Of a DNA stretch of 64,000 nt, positions 30,258 through 38,922 are shown one piece after another (the stretch's first letter is position 1; each line of letters starts with the position of its first letter). A program made the position numbers and the translations under genes. This DNA comes from Burkholderia sp. GAS332 (GTDB lineage Bacteria > Pseudomonadota > Gammaproteobacteria > Burkholderiales > Burkholderiaceae), in contig FSRV01000001.1 of the NCBI GenBank assembly GCA_900142905.1, forward strand, positions 124,001 through 188,000. Reading direction: 5' to 3'. The notes beneath the pieces are model-generated. The model made no database searches and had not been told where the DNA came from. It saw only the letters and a list, made by a program, of their open reading frames with translations.

Positions 30258-31691
30258 ATGAGCGACACCAATCAAACGCTGCCGACCGGCGCTGCGCCCG
30301 GCAAGCACCGCAGCGGCCATAGCGCACACGGCGGCGGTCTCTTTTCGACTGAAGACTGGTGGGCCGTCTGGATCGGCCTGCTCGTCATCGTGATCGCCTG
30401 GGGGCTGTTCGCCTCGGGCGGTAGCATCAAGTGGCTGGCGGTCGCGCCGGCCAAATGGTCGACTGTGGCACAAGCCGCGCAGGACGTCGGCAAGCATCTG
30501 CCGAACTATGCCGCGTTGTTCATCGCGTTCGCGTTGCTATTCGGCGTGAGCCTTGCTGCGCTGAAACAGCGGGTCGGCTCGTTCCTGGCGTCGTTCCTGA
30601 TCCTGTTCATCGCATCGGCGCTGATCTTCATGTTGGGCGCATGGGTCAATGCGTCGAAGTACAACCTCGAGCCGCCGCTGGTGGCGTTGGCACTCGGCCT
30701 ATTGATCTCGAACGTGTTCACGCTGCCCGAGTGGTTTTCGGCGGGCTTGCGCGTGGAGTTTTACATCAAGGTCGGCATCGTGCTGCTCGGCGCGACCCTG
30801 CCGTTCACCTTGCTGGTGTGGGCGGGGCCGGTCGCGGTCGGGCAGGCGACCATCGTCTCGCTCGTCACCTTCTTCGTCATTTTCTTTGCCGCCAAGGCGC
30901 TCGGCCTCGACCGGCGTTTTGCGGCCGTGCTCGGTGTGGGCGGCGCGGTGTGCGGCGTGTCGGCGGCGATTGCGATTGCCGGCGCGGTGCGGGCCAAGCG
31001 GGAACAGGTGTCGGTGGCGATCACGCTGGTCGTGCTATGGGCCATCGTGATGATCTTCGTGCTGCCGTTCGCATCGCGTTCACTGGGACTATCGACGGCG
31101 GTCGCGGGCGCATGGATCGGCACGTCCGAATTCGCTGACGCTGCCGGCATCGCCGCCGCGCAAGCCTACGGCGACTTCGCGAAGCACGCGGGCGGGGTGA
31201 TTGCCGGCGCGCCCGAGGCGTCGCTGCAGGCGTTCACCTTGATGAAGGTGGTCGGCCGCGATATCTGGATCGGTATCTGGGCGTTCGTGCTGGCGATCGT
31301 CGCAACGACACGCTGGGAATCGCAGGACAACGGCGTCAAAACCAAGGCCCATGCGGGTGAAATCTGGGCGCGCTTTCCGAAATTCGTGATCGGCTTCGTG
31401 ATCGCGTCGGCGCTGGTGACGTGGATCGCCAGCCACTACTCGTTGGCTGACTACCGCAAGATCGTCACGCCCGAGTTCGTCGCGCCGATTACCGCGCTGC
31501 GTACGTGGGCCTTCACGTTCTGTTTTCTGAGCATCGGGTTGACCACACGCCTGCGCTCGCTGACATCCGTCGGCCTGAAGCCGTTCCTGGCCTTCACGGT
31601 GGGCGTCGCGGTCAATATCGCCATCGGCTACGCGCTGTCCGCGCACGTGTTCGCACCGTACTGGAATAGCTTGGGGCAGGGCGCGCGATGA
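30258..31691 (+). CDS. YeiH-type (UPF0324) putative sulfate exporter family membrane protein
   Basis: This 477-residue inner-membrane protein has about ten hydrophobic helices. It contains the family-type segments PLVALALGLLISNVFTLPEW, KVGIVLLGATLPF and GVGGAVCGVSAAIAIAGAV. The ATG at 30258 lies behind GGGGG; an upstream in-frame ATG at 30195 would add a hydrophilic tail. The N-terminal part is longer than in Escherichia coli YeiH. It overlaps the next small gene by 4 nt. Its substrate is not established. Confidence 0.82.
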   Translation: MSDTNQTLPTGAAPGKHRSGHSAHGGGLFSTEDWWAVWIGLLVIVIAWGLFASGGSIKWLAVAPAKWSTVAQAAQDVGKHLPNYAALFIAFALLFGVSLAALKQRVGSFLASFLILFIASALIFMLGAWVNASKYNLEPPLVALALGLLISNVFTLPEWFSAGLRVEFYIKVGIVLLGATLPFTLLVWAGPVAVGQATIVSLVTFFVIFFAAKALGLDRRFAAVLGVGGAVCGVSAAIAIAGAVRAKREQVSVAITLVVLWAIVMIFVLPFASRSLGLSTAVAGAWIGTSEFADAAGIAAAQAYGDFAKHAGGVIAGAPEASLQAFTLMKVVGRDIWIGIWAFVLAIVATTRWESQDNGVKTKAHAGEIWARFPKFVIGFVIASALVTWIASHYSLADYRKIVTPEFVAPITALRTWAFTFCFLSIGLTTRLRSLTSVGLKPFLAFTVGVAVNIAIGYALSAHVFAPYWNSLGQGAR

Positions 31692-31933
31692 GCGCGGCGG
31701 TTCGCATCGCCGGCACGGCCCACGCACGCGGAGAAGCGTGTGCGCCGCGCTGTGCAAGCTGCCGGTATCGCGCCGAGGATCGGCATTCACTGGAGCAGAG
31801 CATTCCGGGTCTCGCCGTGTTCAGTTCCGGGTTTGGCGCGAGCGTGGCGGACAGCCGGCTTTGCCGTCTGCACGACCAACTCGTTTCGCCCGACGACACC
31901 TGCGCTCAGTTCGAGTCGATCCCCCCTCTCTGA
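31688..31933 (+). CDS. Small cysteine-rich hypothetical protein
   Basis: The 81-residue frame starts with an ATG that overlaps the stop of the YeiH-type gene (ATGA), a sign of real coupling. Cysteines occur as CAPRCASC near residue 18 and CRLHDQLVSPDDTC near 58; with the histidine this could bind a metal. I recognise no named family. Codon use matches neighbouring genes. Confidence 0.6.
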   Translation: MSAAVRIAGTAHARGEACAPRCASCRYRAEDRHSLEQSIPGLAVFSSGFGASVADSRLCRLHDQLVSPDDTCAQFESIPPL

Positions 31934-32044
31934 CGCGCGCGCCGGCGCCGCCGCCGGTCGAACCTGGCGGCGCACGTCCACTGCTCGTGGTGTCAGTCGG
32001 GACCGGCGTCGCTATGGCCATCGCGAGTCGCCGGAATTAACCAC

Positions 32045-32218
32045 TCAATCGTTCAACGCTGCTCGCGTATCGCCGGCCGATGCCCGCGATGCGGGGCGCG
32101 CGCGGTCCTCCGCGGGCGTGCGGCGGGACGAAGCGCCACCCGTCGCGCCGCGGATGAACAGCACAGCGCAGGTCGCACACATCGCCCAGATGCCCAATAC
32201 CACTAACCACTTTTCCAT
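32045..32218 (-). CDS. Small single-helix membrane protein
   Basis: This 57-residue frame is below the usual ORF cut-off. It starts MEKWLVVLGIWAMCATCAVL, a clear membrane helix, followed by a basic, Ala/Arg-rich tail. An RBS (AGAGGA) precedes the ATG at 32218. It begins 12 bases after the stop of the next small gene, so the two form a likely operon. Function unknown. Confidence 0.55.
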   Translation of the reverse strand: MEKWLVVLGIWAMCATCAVLFIRGATGGASSRRTPAEDRARPASRASAGDTRAALND

Positions 32219-32230
32219 TTCGCCAGTCCT

Positions 32231-32386
32231 CTAAAACCCCGTACCGTTTTTATGTGCGTGCCTTGCGGCCGCGACCATCCATGTTCTGTATAACGGCGCG
32301 CCGAGCAATCTGATAAGGGTAAAAGCGAAAAGAATCACGCCAGGGAAAATACTGATCGCAACCGCCGTCGCCACGCGCAGCGCCAT
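32231..32386 (-). CDS. Small membrane protein, first gene of a minus-strand pair
   Basis: This 51-residue frame reads MALRVATAVAISIFPGVILF and continues as a hydrophobic helix, then LYRTWMVAAARHAHKNG. GGGGG lies 10 bases before its ATG. It is divergent from putA, with the inverted GTTGCA repeat between them. The frame extends far upstream antisense to putA, but only this part is plausible. It could be regulated together with putA; function unknown. Confidence 0.5.
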   Translation of the reverse strand: MALRVATAVAISIFPGVILFAFTLIRLLGAPLYRTWMVAAARHAHKNGTGF

Positions 32387-32422
32387 CCGGCGCAAACCCC
32401 CGCCGTACAGGGCTCTCACGAA

Positions 32423-32459
32423 GGTGCAACCATGCGCAGCGCATGGTTGCACCTTTTTA
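32423..32459 (+). promoter_or_regulatory. Probable PutA operator; also terminator-like hairpin
   Basis: A 14-bp inverted repeat with a 3-nt centre (32423-32436 and 32440-32453) contains TGCAAC at 32425-32430 and GTTGCA at 32446-32451. GTTGCA is the known recognition core of PutA in Escherichia coli. A T-run follows, so the element can also end transcripts from the YeiH-type operon. Confidence 0.65.
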
Positions 32460-32475
32460 TTGGGAGGCGTACGAT
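32447..32475 (+). promoter_or_regulatory. putA promoter overlapping the operator
   Basis: TTGCAC (32447-32452), 17 bases, TACGAT (32470-32475). The -35 box lies inside the right arm of the inverted repeat, so bound PutA would block RNA polymerase. Confidence 0.6.
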
Positions 32476-32531
32476 TCGCCCAACTTTTAGTCTTTCTCCA
32501 GCGAATTCGTCTGGTATCCGAAGAAGGAAAC

Positions 32532-35500
32532 ATGGCTAGCACCACCCTTGGCGTCAAGGTCGACGACCTCCTGCGTTCCCGGCTGAAAGATGCCGCCACC
32601 CGCCTCGAGCGCACTCCGCACTGGCTGATCAAGCAGGCGATCTTCGCATACCTCGAAAAGATCGAACACGGCCAATTGCCGCCTGAATTGTCGGGCCACA
32701 CCGGCTCGGCCGGTCTGGCTGACGGCGCTTCGGTGGAGCAGGAGGAAGACGGTGCGTCGCATCCGTTCCTCGAATTCGCGCAGAACGTGCAACCGCAATC
32801 GGTGCTGCGCGCCGCGATCACCGCTGCGTACCGTCGTCCCGAGCCGGAATGCGTGCCGTTCCTGCTTGGCCAGGCGCGTTTGCCGGCCAATCTCGCGGGC
32901 GACGTGCAAGCCATGGCCGGCAAGCTGGTCGAAACGCTGCGCACCAAGAGCAAGGGCGGTGGCGTCGAAGGGCTGATCCACGAGTTCTCGTTGTCGAGCC
33001 AGGAAGGCGTCGCGCTGATGTGCCTCGCCGAAGCGCTGCTGCGCATTCCGGATCGCGCCACGCGTGACGCGCTGATCCGCGACAAGATCAGCAAGGGCGA
33101 CTGGAAATCGCACGTCGGCCAGGCGCCGTCGCTGTTCGTCAACGCCGCGACGTGGGGCTTGATGATCACCGGCAAACTGGTGGGGACCAACAGCGAGGCA
33201 AGCCTCTCGTCAGCGCTTACGCGTCTGATCGGCAAGGGCGGCGAGCCGCTGATCAGGAAGGGCGTCGACATGGCGATGCGCCTGATGGGCGAGCAGTTCG
33301 TCACCGGCGAGAACATCTCCGAAGCGCTGGCGAATAGCCGCAAGTACGAAGCACGCGGCTTCCGCTACTCGTACGACATGCTCGGCGAAGCCGCCACCAC
33401 CGAAGCTGACGCACAACGCTACTACGCCTCGTACGAACAGGCGATTCACGCGATCGGCAAGGCTGCCGGCGGCCGCGGCATTTACGAAGGCCCGGGCATT
33501 TCGATCAAGCTGTCGGCGTTGCACGCACGCTATTCGCGTTCGCAGCAGGAACGCACGATGAGCGAGTTGCTGCCGCGTGTGCGCGCTTTGGCGATCCTCG
33601 CGCGCCGCTACGACATCGGTCTGAACATCGACGCTGAAGAAGCCGATCGCCTCGAAATCTCGCTCGATCTGCTCGAAGCGCTGTGCTTCGATCCGGAACT
33701 GGCCGGCTGGAACGGCATCGGTTTTGTGGTGCAGGCGTATCAGAAACGCTGCCCGTTCGTGATCGAGTACATCATCGACCTGGCGCGCCGCAGCCGTCAC
33801 CGCATCATGGTCCGCCTCGTGAAGGGCGCGTACTGGGATACTGAAATCAAGCGTGCGCAAGTGGACGGCCTCGAAGGCTATCCGGTCTACACGCGCAAGA
33901 TCTACACCGATGTCTCGTACGTTGCTTGCGCGAAGAAGTTGCTCGGCGCGCCGGACGCGGTCTATCCGCAGTTCGCCACGCACAACGCGCATACGCTGTC
34001 GGCGATCTATCACCTCGCGGGCAATAACTACTACCCCGGCCAGTACGAGTTCCAATGCCTGCACGGCATGGGTGAACCGCTGTATGAGGAAGTCACCGGC
34101 CGCGACAAGCTGAACCGTCCGTGCCGCGTGTATGCGCCGGTCGGCACCCATGAAACGCTGCTCGCGTACCTCGTGCGCCGACTGCTGGAAAACGGCGCGA
34201 ACACGTCGTTCGTGAATCGCATCGCCGACGAAAACGTCGCGATCAAGGATCTGATCGCCGACCCGGCCGACGAAGCTTCGAAGATCGTCCCGCTCGGCGC
34301 GCCGCACGCGAAGATTCCGCTGCCGCGCAATCTGTTTGGCGCTGAGCGTCTCAATTCGATGGGTCTCGATCTGTCGAACGAACATCGTCTGGCGTCGCTG
34401 TCGTCGGCGTTGCTGGCGAGCGCGCATCATCCGTGGCGCGCCGCGCCGATGCTCGAAGACAACGAGATCGCCGTCGGCGTCGCACGTGATGTGCGTAATC
34501 CGGCCGATCATCGCGACCTCGTCGGTACGGTCGTCGAAGCGACCTCGGAACACGTGAGCGCCGCCTTGGCACACGCGGTCGCCGCCGCACCGATCTGGCA
34601 AGCGACGCCGGTCGAGGCTCGTGCCGATTGCCTCGCGCGTGCCGCCGATCTGCTCGAAGCGCAGATGCACACGCTGATGGGGCTCGTGGTGCGAGAGGCC
34701 GGCAAGTCGCTGGCGAACGCGGTCGCGGAAATCCGCGAAGCGATCGACTTCCTGCGCTACTACTCGACGCAGATCCGCAACGAATTCTCCAACGACACGC
34801 ACCGCCCGCTCGGTCCGGTGGTGTGTATCAGCCCGTGGAATTTCCCGCTGGCGATTTTCATGGGCCAGGTCGCCGCGGCGCTTGCAGCGGGTAACACCGT
34901 GCTCGCAAAGCCGGCTGAACAAACGCCGCTGATCGCCGCGCAAGCTGTGCGACTCCTGCGCGAAGCCGGCGTGCCGGCGGGCGCGGTGCAACTGCTGCCG
35001 GGCAATGGCGAAACGGTCGGCGCCGCTTTGGTGGCCGATCCGCGCACCCGTGCGGTGATGTTCACCGGTTCGACCGAAGTCGCGCGTCTGATCAACAAGA
35101 CACTCTCGAACCGCCTCGATCCGGAAGGCAAACCGATTCCGCTGATCGCCGAAACCGGCGGCCAGAATGCGATGATCGTCGATTCGTCGGCGTTGGCTGA
35201 ACAGGTGGTCGCGGACGTGCTGCAGTCGTCGTTCGATTCCGCCGGTCAACGGTGTTCCGCGTTGCGCGTTCTTTGTCTACAAGAAGATGTTGCGGACCGC
35301 ACGCTGGAAATGCTGACGGGCGCGATGCGCGAACTGTCGGTGGGCAATCCGGACCGCTTGTCGATCGACGTCGGCCCGGTGATCGACCTCGACGCGAAAC
35401 GCGGCATCGACGCGCACGTCGCGGCGATGCGCGAGAAAGGCCGCAAGGTCGAGCAATTGCCGATGCCGGAAGGCGGCGCGCAAGGCACGTTTGTGCCGCC

Positions 35501-36461
35501 GACGCTGATCGAACTCGACAGCATCGACGAGTTGAAGCGCGAAGTGTTCGGCCCGGTGCTGCATGTGGTGCGCTACCGCCGCAGCCAACTGGACAAGCTG
35601 CTCGAGCAAATCCGCTCGACCGGTTACGGCCTGACGCTCGGCATTCACACGCGGATCGATGAAACGATCGCTCACGTGATCAGCCGCGCGCACGTCGGCA
35701 ACATCTACGTGAACCGCAATGTGATCGGCGCGGTGGTGGGTGTGCAGCCGTTTGGTGGCGAAGGGCTGTCGGGCACGGGGCCGAAAGCGGGTGGCGCGCT
35801 GTATCTGCAACGTCTGTTGGCGACGCGTCCGGCAGGGTTGCCGAAGTCGCTGGCGCAATCGTTGATCGTGGATGCGCCACAAGCTGGTGAAAACGGCGAC
35901 AATCCGTCCGCTGCCTTGACGGCGTTGCGCGACTGGCTGATCAGCGAACAGCAGCCGGTGCTGGCCGCACGCTGCGACGGTTATCTGTCGCATGTGCCGG
36001 CGGGCGCAACTGCGGTATTGTCGGGGCCCACCGGCGAGCGCAACACGTACACGTTGGGCGCGCGCGGCACGGTGCTGTGTATTGCCTCGACGGCGAGCGG
36101 TGCGCGCGTGCAGTTTGCCGCGGCGCTGGCTACGGGAAATCGCGCGTTGTTCGAGGGCGCGGCTGGTGAACAATTGGTGTCACAGTTGCCTGCCGCGTTG
36201 AAGTCTTACGCAAGCGTGAAGAAGAGCGCCGATACGCCTTTCGATGCCGTGCTGTTCGAAGGCGATAGCGACGAACTGCTGGCGCTGGTGAAGGAAGTCG
36301 CGAAACGTCCGGGGCCGATCGTCTCGGTGCAGGGCGTCGCGGCTCGCGCGCTGGAAAGCGGCGATGAGGACTATGCGCTCGAGCGTCTGTTGACGGAACG
36401 CTCGGTCAGCGTGAATACGGCAGCAGCAGGCGGTAATGCAAATTTGATGACGATCGGTTGA
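32532..36461 (+). CDS. putA: Trifunctional PutA: repressor, proline dehydrogenase, P5C dehydrogenase
   Basis: This 1309-residue protein oxidises proline to glutamate. Residues 1-47 form a ribbon-helix-helix DNA-binding domain (TTLGVKVDDLLRSRLKDAA). The FAD-dependent proline dehydrogenase barrel follows (KGAYWDTEIKRAQ near 435). The NAD-dependent aldehyde dehydrogenase half has CISPWNFPLAIF near 762, the catalytic Cys908 in SAGQRCSALR and GEGLSGTGPKAGG near 1077. The C-terminal extension is of the long PutA type. ATG 32532 has AAGGAAA before it; the frame is open upstream through the operator and that part is rejected. The self-repressing domain and the upstream GTTGCA repeat agree. Confidence 0.96.
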   Translation: MASTTLGVKVDDLLRSRLKDAATRLERTPHWLIKQAIFAYLEKIEHGQLPPELSGHTGSAGLADGASVEQEEDGASHPFLEFAQNVQPQSVLRAAITAAYRRPEPECVPFLLGQARLPANLAGDVQAMAGKLVETLRTKSKGGGVEGLIHEFSLSSQEGVALMCLAEALLRIPDRATRDALIRDKISKGDWKSHVGQAPSLFVNAATWGLMITGKLVGTNSEASLSSALTRLIGKGGEPLIRKGVDMAMRLMGEQFVTGENISEALANSRKYEARGFRYSYDMLGEAATTEADAQRYYASYEQAIHAIGKAAGGRGIYEGPGISIKLSALHARYSRSQQERTMSELLPRVRALAILARRYDIGLNIDAEEADRLEISLDLLEALCFDPELAGWNGIGFVVQAYQKRCPFVIEYIIDLARRSRHRIMVRLVKGAYWDTEIKRAQVDGLEGYPVYTRKIYTDVSYVACAKKLLGAPDAVYPQFATHNAHTLSAIYHLAGNNYYPGQYEFQCLHGMGEPLYEEVTGRDKLNRPCRVYAPVGTHETLLAYLVRRLLENGANTSFVNRIADENVAIKDLIADPADEASKIVPLGAPHAKIPLPRNLFGAERLNSMGLDLSNEHRLASLSSALLASAHHPWRAAPMLEDNEIAVGVARDVRNPADHRDLVGTVVEATSEHVSAALAHAVAAAPIWQATPVEARADCLARAADLLEAQMHTLMGLVVREAGKSLANAVAEIREAIDFLRYYSTQIRNEFSNDTHRPLGPVVCISPWNFPLAIFMGQVAAALAAGNTVLAKPAEQTPLIAAQAVRLLREAGVPAGAVQLLPGNGETVGAALVADPRTRAVMFTGSTEVARLINKTLSNRLDPEGKPIPLIAETGGQNAMIVDSSALAEQVVADVLQSSFDSAGQRCSALRVLCLQEDVADRTLEMLTGAMRELSVGNPDRLSIDVGPVIDLDAKRGIDAHVAAMREKGRKVEQLPMPEGGAQGTFVPPTLIELDSIDELKREVFGPVLHVVRYRRSQLDKLLEQIRSTGYGLTLGIHTRIDETIAHVISRAHVGNIYVNRNVIGAVVGVQPFGGEGLSGTGPKAGGALYLQRLLATRPAGLPKSLAQSLIVDAPQAGENGDNPSAALTALRDWLISEQQPVLAARCDGYLSHVPAGATAVLSGPTGERNTYTLGARGTVLCIASTASGARVQFAAALATGNRALFEGAAGEQLVSQLPAALKSYASVKKSADTPFDAVLFEGDSDELLALVKEVAKRPGPIVSVQGVAARALESGDEDYALERLLTERSVSVNTAAAGGNANLMTIG

Positions 36462-36547
36462 GCGAACCTCATTGATCTTTCAATAGAACGGAAGCGGTAC
36501 GGCGACCCCGAAACTGCTCCATCCACACCTGGTACCAAGGAGAAGCG

Positions 36548-37696
36548 ATGCAACACAAGATGAAACAGCTGGCAGGCGCAGCACTGGTTGCGGCAATGTC
36601 GCTGGCGGGGACGGCCAACGCTCAATCGACGGAAGACGTGAAGATCGGCTTTGCCGGTCCGATGACGGGCGCACAGGCGCACTACGGTAAGGACTTCCAG
36701 AACGGCATCACGCTGGCTGTCGAAGACATGAACGCGACCAAGCCGGTGATCGGCGGCAAGCAGGTTCGCTTCGTGCTGGATTCGGCCGACGACCAGGCTG
36801 ACCCGCGCACCGGCACGACCGTTGCACAAAAGCTGGTGGATGACGGCATCAAGGGCATGCTCGGCCACTTCAACTCGGGCACCACGATTCCGGCTTCGCG
36901 CATCTATGCGAACGCAGGCATCCCCGAAATCGCTATGGCGACGGCGCCTGAGTACACGCAACAAGGCTTCAAGACCACGTTCCGCATGATGACGTCCGAC
37001 ACGCAGCAAGGTTCGGTCGCCGGCACGTTCGCGGTGAAGACCTTGGGCATGAAGAAGATCGTGATCGTCGACGACCGCACGGCTTACGGCCAGGGTCTGG
37101 CAGATCAGTTCGAAAAGGCGGCGAAGGCTGCGGGCGGCCAGATCGTCGATCGTGAATACACGAACGACAAGGCTGTCGACTTCAAGTCGATCCTGACCAA
37201 GCTGAAGTCTGTCAACCCGGATCTGGTGTACTACGGCGGCGCGGATTCGCAAGCGGCACCGATGGTCAAGCAGATGAAGCAGCTGGGCATCAAGGCACCG
37301 CTGATGGGCGGCGAAATGGTCCACACGCCGACGTTCATCCAGCTCGCGGGTGATGCAGCGAACGGCACGGTGGCGTCGCTGGCCGGCCTGCCGCTGGAAG
37401 AAATGCCGGGCGGCAAGGACTACGTCGCGAAGTACAAGAAGCGCTTCAACGAAGACGTGCAAACGTACTCGCCGTACGCTTACGACGGCGCAATGGCGAT
37501 GTTCGACGCGATGAAGAAGGCTAACTCGACCGATCCGGCGAAGTACCTGCCGTTGCTCGCGAAGACCTCGATGCCGGCAGTGACGGCCGCCAACCTCGCG
37601 TACGACAGCAAGGGCGACCTGAAGAACGGCGGCATCACGCTGTACAAGGTTGTCGACGGCAAGTGGACGACGCTGCAAAGCGTGGGCGGGAAGTAA
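36548..37696 (+). CDS. Branched-chain-type ABC substrate-binding protein (LivK-like)
   Basis: This 382-residue periplasmic type I binding protein has a signal peptide ending GTANAQ. The mature start DVKIGFAGPMTGAQAHYGKD is typical of LivJ/LivK proteins for leucine, isoleucine and valine. RBS AAGGAG lies at 36537-36542. It stands directly after putA with its own terminator and no membrane genes, so it may feed another importer. A role in proline or related uptake would fit the neighbour but is inference. Confidence 0.9.
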   Translation: MQHKMKQLAGAALVAAMSLAGTANAQSTEDVKIGFAGPMTGAQAHYGKDFQNGITLAVEDMNATKPVIGGKQVRFVLDSADDQADPRTGTTVAQKLVDDGIKGMLGHFNSGTTIPASRIYANAGIPEIAMATAPEYTQQGFKTTFRMMTSDTQQGSVAGTFAVKTLGMKKIVIVDDRTAYGQGLADQFEKAAKAAGGQIVDREYTNDKAVDFKSILTKLKSVNPDLVYYGGADSQAAPMVKQMKQLGIKAPLMGGEMVHTPTFIQLAGDAANGTVASLAGLPLEEMPGGKDYVAKYKKRFNEDVQTYSPYAYDGAMAMFDAMKKANSTDPAKYLPLLAKTSMPAVTAANLAYDSKGDLKNGGITLYKVVDGKWTTLQSVGGK

Positions 37697-37724
37697 GCTT
37701 TTTGCTGCTTGCTTTGACGTCACG

Positions 37725-37749
37725 AACCCCGCTTCGGCGGGGTTTTTTT
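37725..37749 (+). terminator. Terminator after the LivK-like gene
   Basis: AACCCCGC-ttcg-GCGGGGTT followed by a T tract: a stable tetraloop hairpin 28 bases past the stop. Confidence 0.92.
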
Positions 37750-37857
37750 ATGGCTGTCGTACCGAGGGCGCGTCCTGGCGCCTGCGTAGTTAGCCTTCTC
37801 CCGAAAAAAAATTCATCGACAATCGCCACGGGCGGCGCGAAATCAGCAAAGCGCTTT

Positions 37858-37880
37858 TTATACGAGACATGTCGTATAAT
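37858..37880 (+). promoter_or_regulatory. Promoter with overlapping operator of the toxin-antitoxin-like pair
   Basis: TTATACGA (37858-37865), 6 bases, TCGTATAA (37872-37879). The right arm contains a perfect -10 box TATAAT (37875-37880). The RNA start expected 6-8 bases later falls at 37886-37888, where the GTG of the first gene stands. The operator covers the promoter core, as in self-repressed toxin-antitoxin operons. Confidence 0.65.
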
Positions 37881-37885
37881 GAGAG

Positions 37886-38191
37886 GTGTGGTTGTCGATA
37901 CCAAGCAAGTACAGGCAAGTGAAGCGCGCGGTTATCACGGCGCTTAGATCCGGGCAGTTCGAGCATGAGGCCCGTTCTGCCATTAACGTGAAAAACCTTC
38001 TGTCGACCGGGCAGGTCACTGCTCAATTCGTTGAGGTTCTCATCACACGGAGCGATGGCACGCAATACAGTTCGTCACCTCACCACAGCGTTCCGTCAAT
38101 TGACGTCCATATCATTGAATCTGGTGGTTGGTACGTGAAGTTCTACTTCGTGGGTAATCCGGAAACCGTGTTTATCAGCGTGCACCAGTGA
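37886..38191 (+). CDS. Putative toxin of an MqsRA-like module (hypothetical)
   Basis: This 101-residue protein has no clear family. Its size, first place in the pair and the ending GGWYVKFYFVGNPETVFISVH (beta-strand pattern) recall MqsR/RelE-type RNases, but key residues cannot be assigned. The start GTG at 37886 coincides with the predicted RNA start, so the message may be leaderless; a second in-frame GTG at 37919 is the alternative. It overlaps the next gene by 4 nt. Composition is less GC-rich than neighbouring genes, which suggests transfer. Confidence 0.6.
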   Translation: MWLSIPSKYRQVKRAVITALRSGQFEHEARSAINVKNLLSTGQVTAQFVEVLITRSDGTQYSSSPHHSVPSIDVHIIESGGWYVKFYFVGNPETVFISVHQ

Positions 38192-38820
38192 GTGAAGCCA
38201 TGAAGATGAAACTTTACGAAGAAGGCGAGAAGAGCAAGGCAATCTGTCACCATTGCAAGCAGCTTGTGAGCACGACCTTTGCGCGGCGTAACGTGCCATT
38301 CAGTGACGGCAAAGGCGAGGTGAAAAATATTCTCGCGGCGGTGTGCGACGTCTGTGGCCGCGTGGTCGCTGTTCCAGCGCAATCCACGCCTGCCATTCGC
38401 GAAGCGCGGCAGAAGGAAGTGAGGCCGATCGAGGCACAACTGCCCGCCATTTATCTGGATGTTCTCGACTTGGCCGCTTATATGGTCGACAACGCGAGCT
38501 CGACCGAATTCCGGAAGGTGCTCATGACGCTCTATCTGCACCGGTTTGCATCCGGCGAATATCCGCGGGCCAGGCTGATTAAGGCGCATAAGTCAGCGAC
38601 TGAGCGCTTCAAGGAGCGCCGTGGCGCCGCACGGCGGCGACTTTCGATGAAGGTGACGCCGCGCATCGCCGAAGATATCAAGACGTTGATGCACGAGACG
38701 ACCATGAGTCAGACAGAAGTCATCAAGTCCGTGATCTATCAAATCCAATCCGACGTGATTGAATCTCACAAGCCTGCTTTGATGAAAGAGCTTGGCGCGT
38801 TGTCGGTCATATACGCTTGA
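38188..38820 (+). CDS. Zinc-ribbon plus ribbon-helix-helix protein, putative antitoxin
   Basis: This 210-residue protein starts with GTG overlapping the previous stop (GTGA); ATG 38200 is an alternative. Residues 20-56 hold two CxxC pairs (CHHC and CDVC), a zinc ribbon like the N-terminal domain of the antitoxin MqsA. Residues 151-189 (RLSMKVTPRIAEDIKTLM then SQTEVIKSVIYQI) have the pattern of a ribbon-helix-helix DNA-binding domain, unlike the helix-turn-helix of MqsA. The middle part (PAIYLDVLDLAAYMVDN) is of unknown fold. Together with the operator it looks like the repressor-antitoxin of the pair. Confidence 0.6.
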   Translation: MSEAMKMKLYEEGEKSKAICHHCKQLVSTTFARRNVPFSDGKGEVKNILAAVCDVCGRVVAVPAQSTPAIREARQKEVRPIEAQLPAIYLDVLDLAAYMVDNASSTEFRKVLMTLYLHRFASGEYPRARLIKAHKSATERFKERRGAARRRLSMKVTPRIAEDIKTLMHETTMSQTEVIKSVIYQIQSDVIESHKPALMKELGALSVIYA

Positions 38821-38842
38821 GTCACGGGCTCGCCGCGCACAA

Positions 38843-38880
38843 AAAAAGCCCTACAGTTCTTTTGAGCCGCAGGGCTTTTT
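38843..38880. terminator. Bidirectional terminator between convergent genes
   Basis: AAAAAGCCCT (38843-38852) pairs with AGGGCTTTTT (38871-38880) across 18 bases. A-run and T-run on both sides let it serve the putative antitoxin gene and the convergent TPP-enzyme gene. Confidence 0.8.
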
Positions 38881-38922
38881 CTTTGGTGCTTCGCTATGCG
38901 TGCCGGTCGCGACGCAACTTCA

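Noticed and set aside
32231..33343. 370-codon minus-strand frame through the start of putA
   Set aside because: Only its last 51 codons, outside putA, look like a protein; the rest is antisense to the PutA coding sequence.
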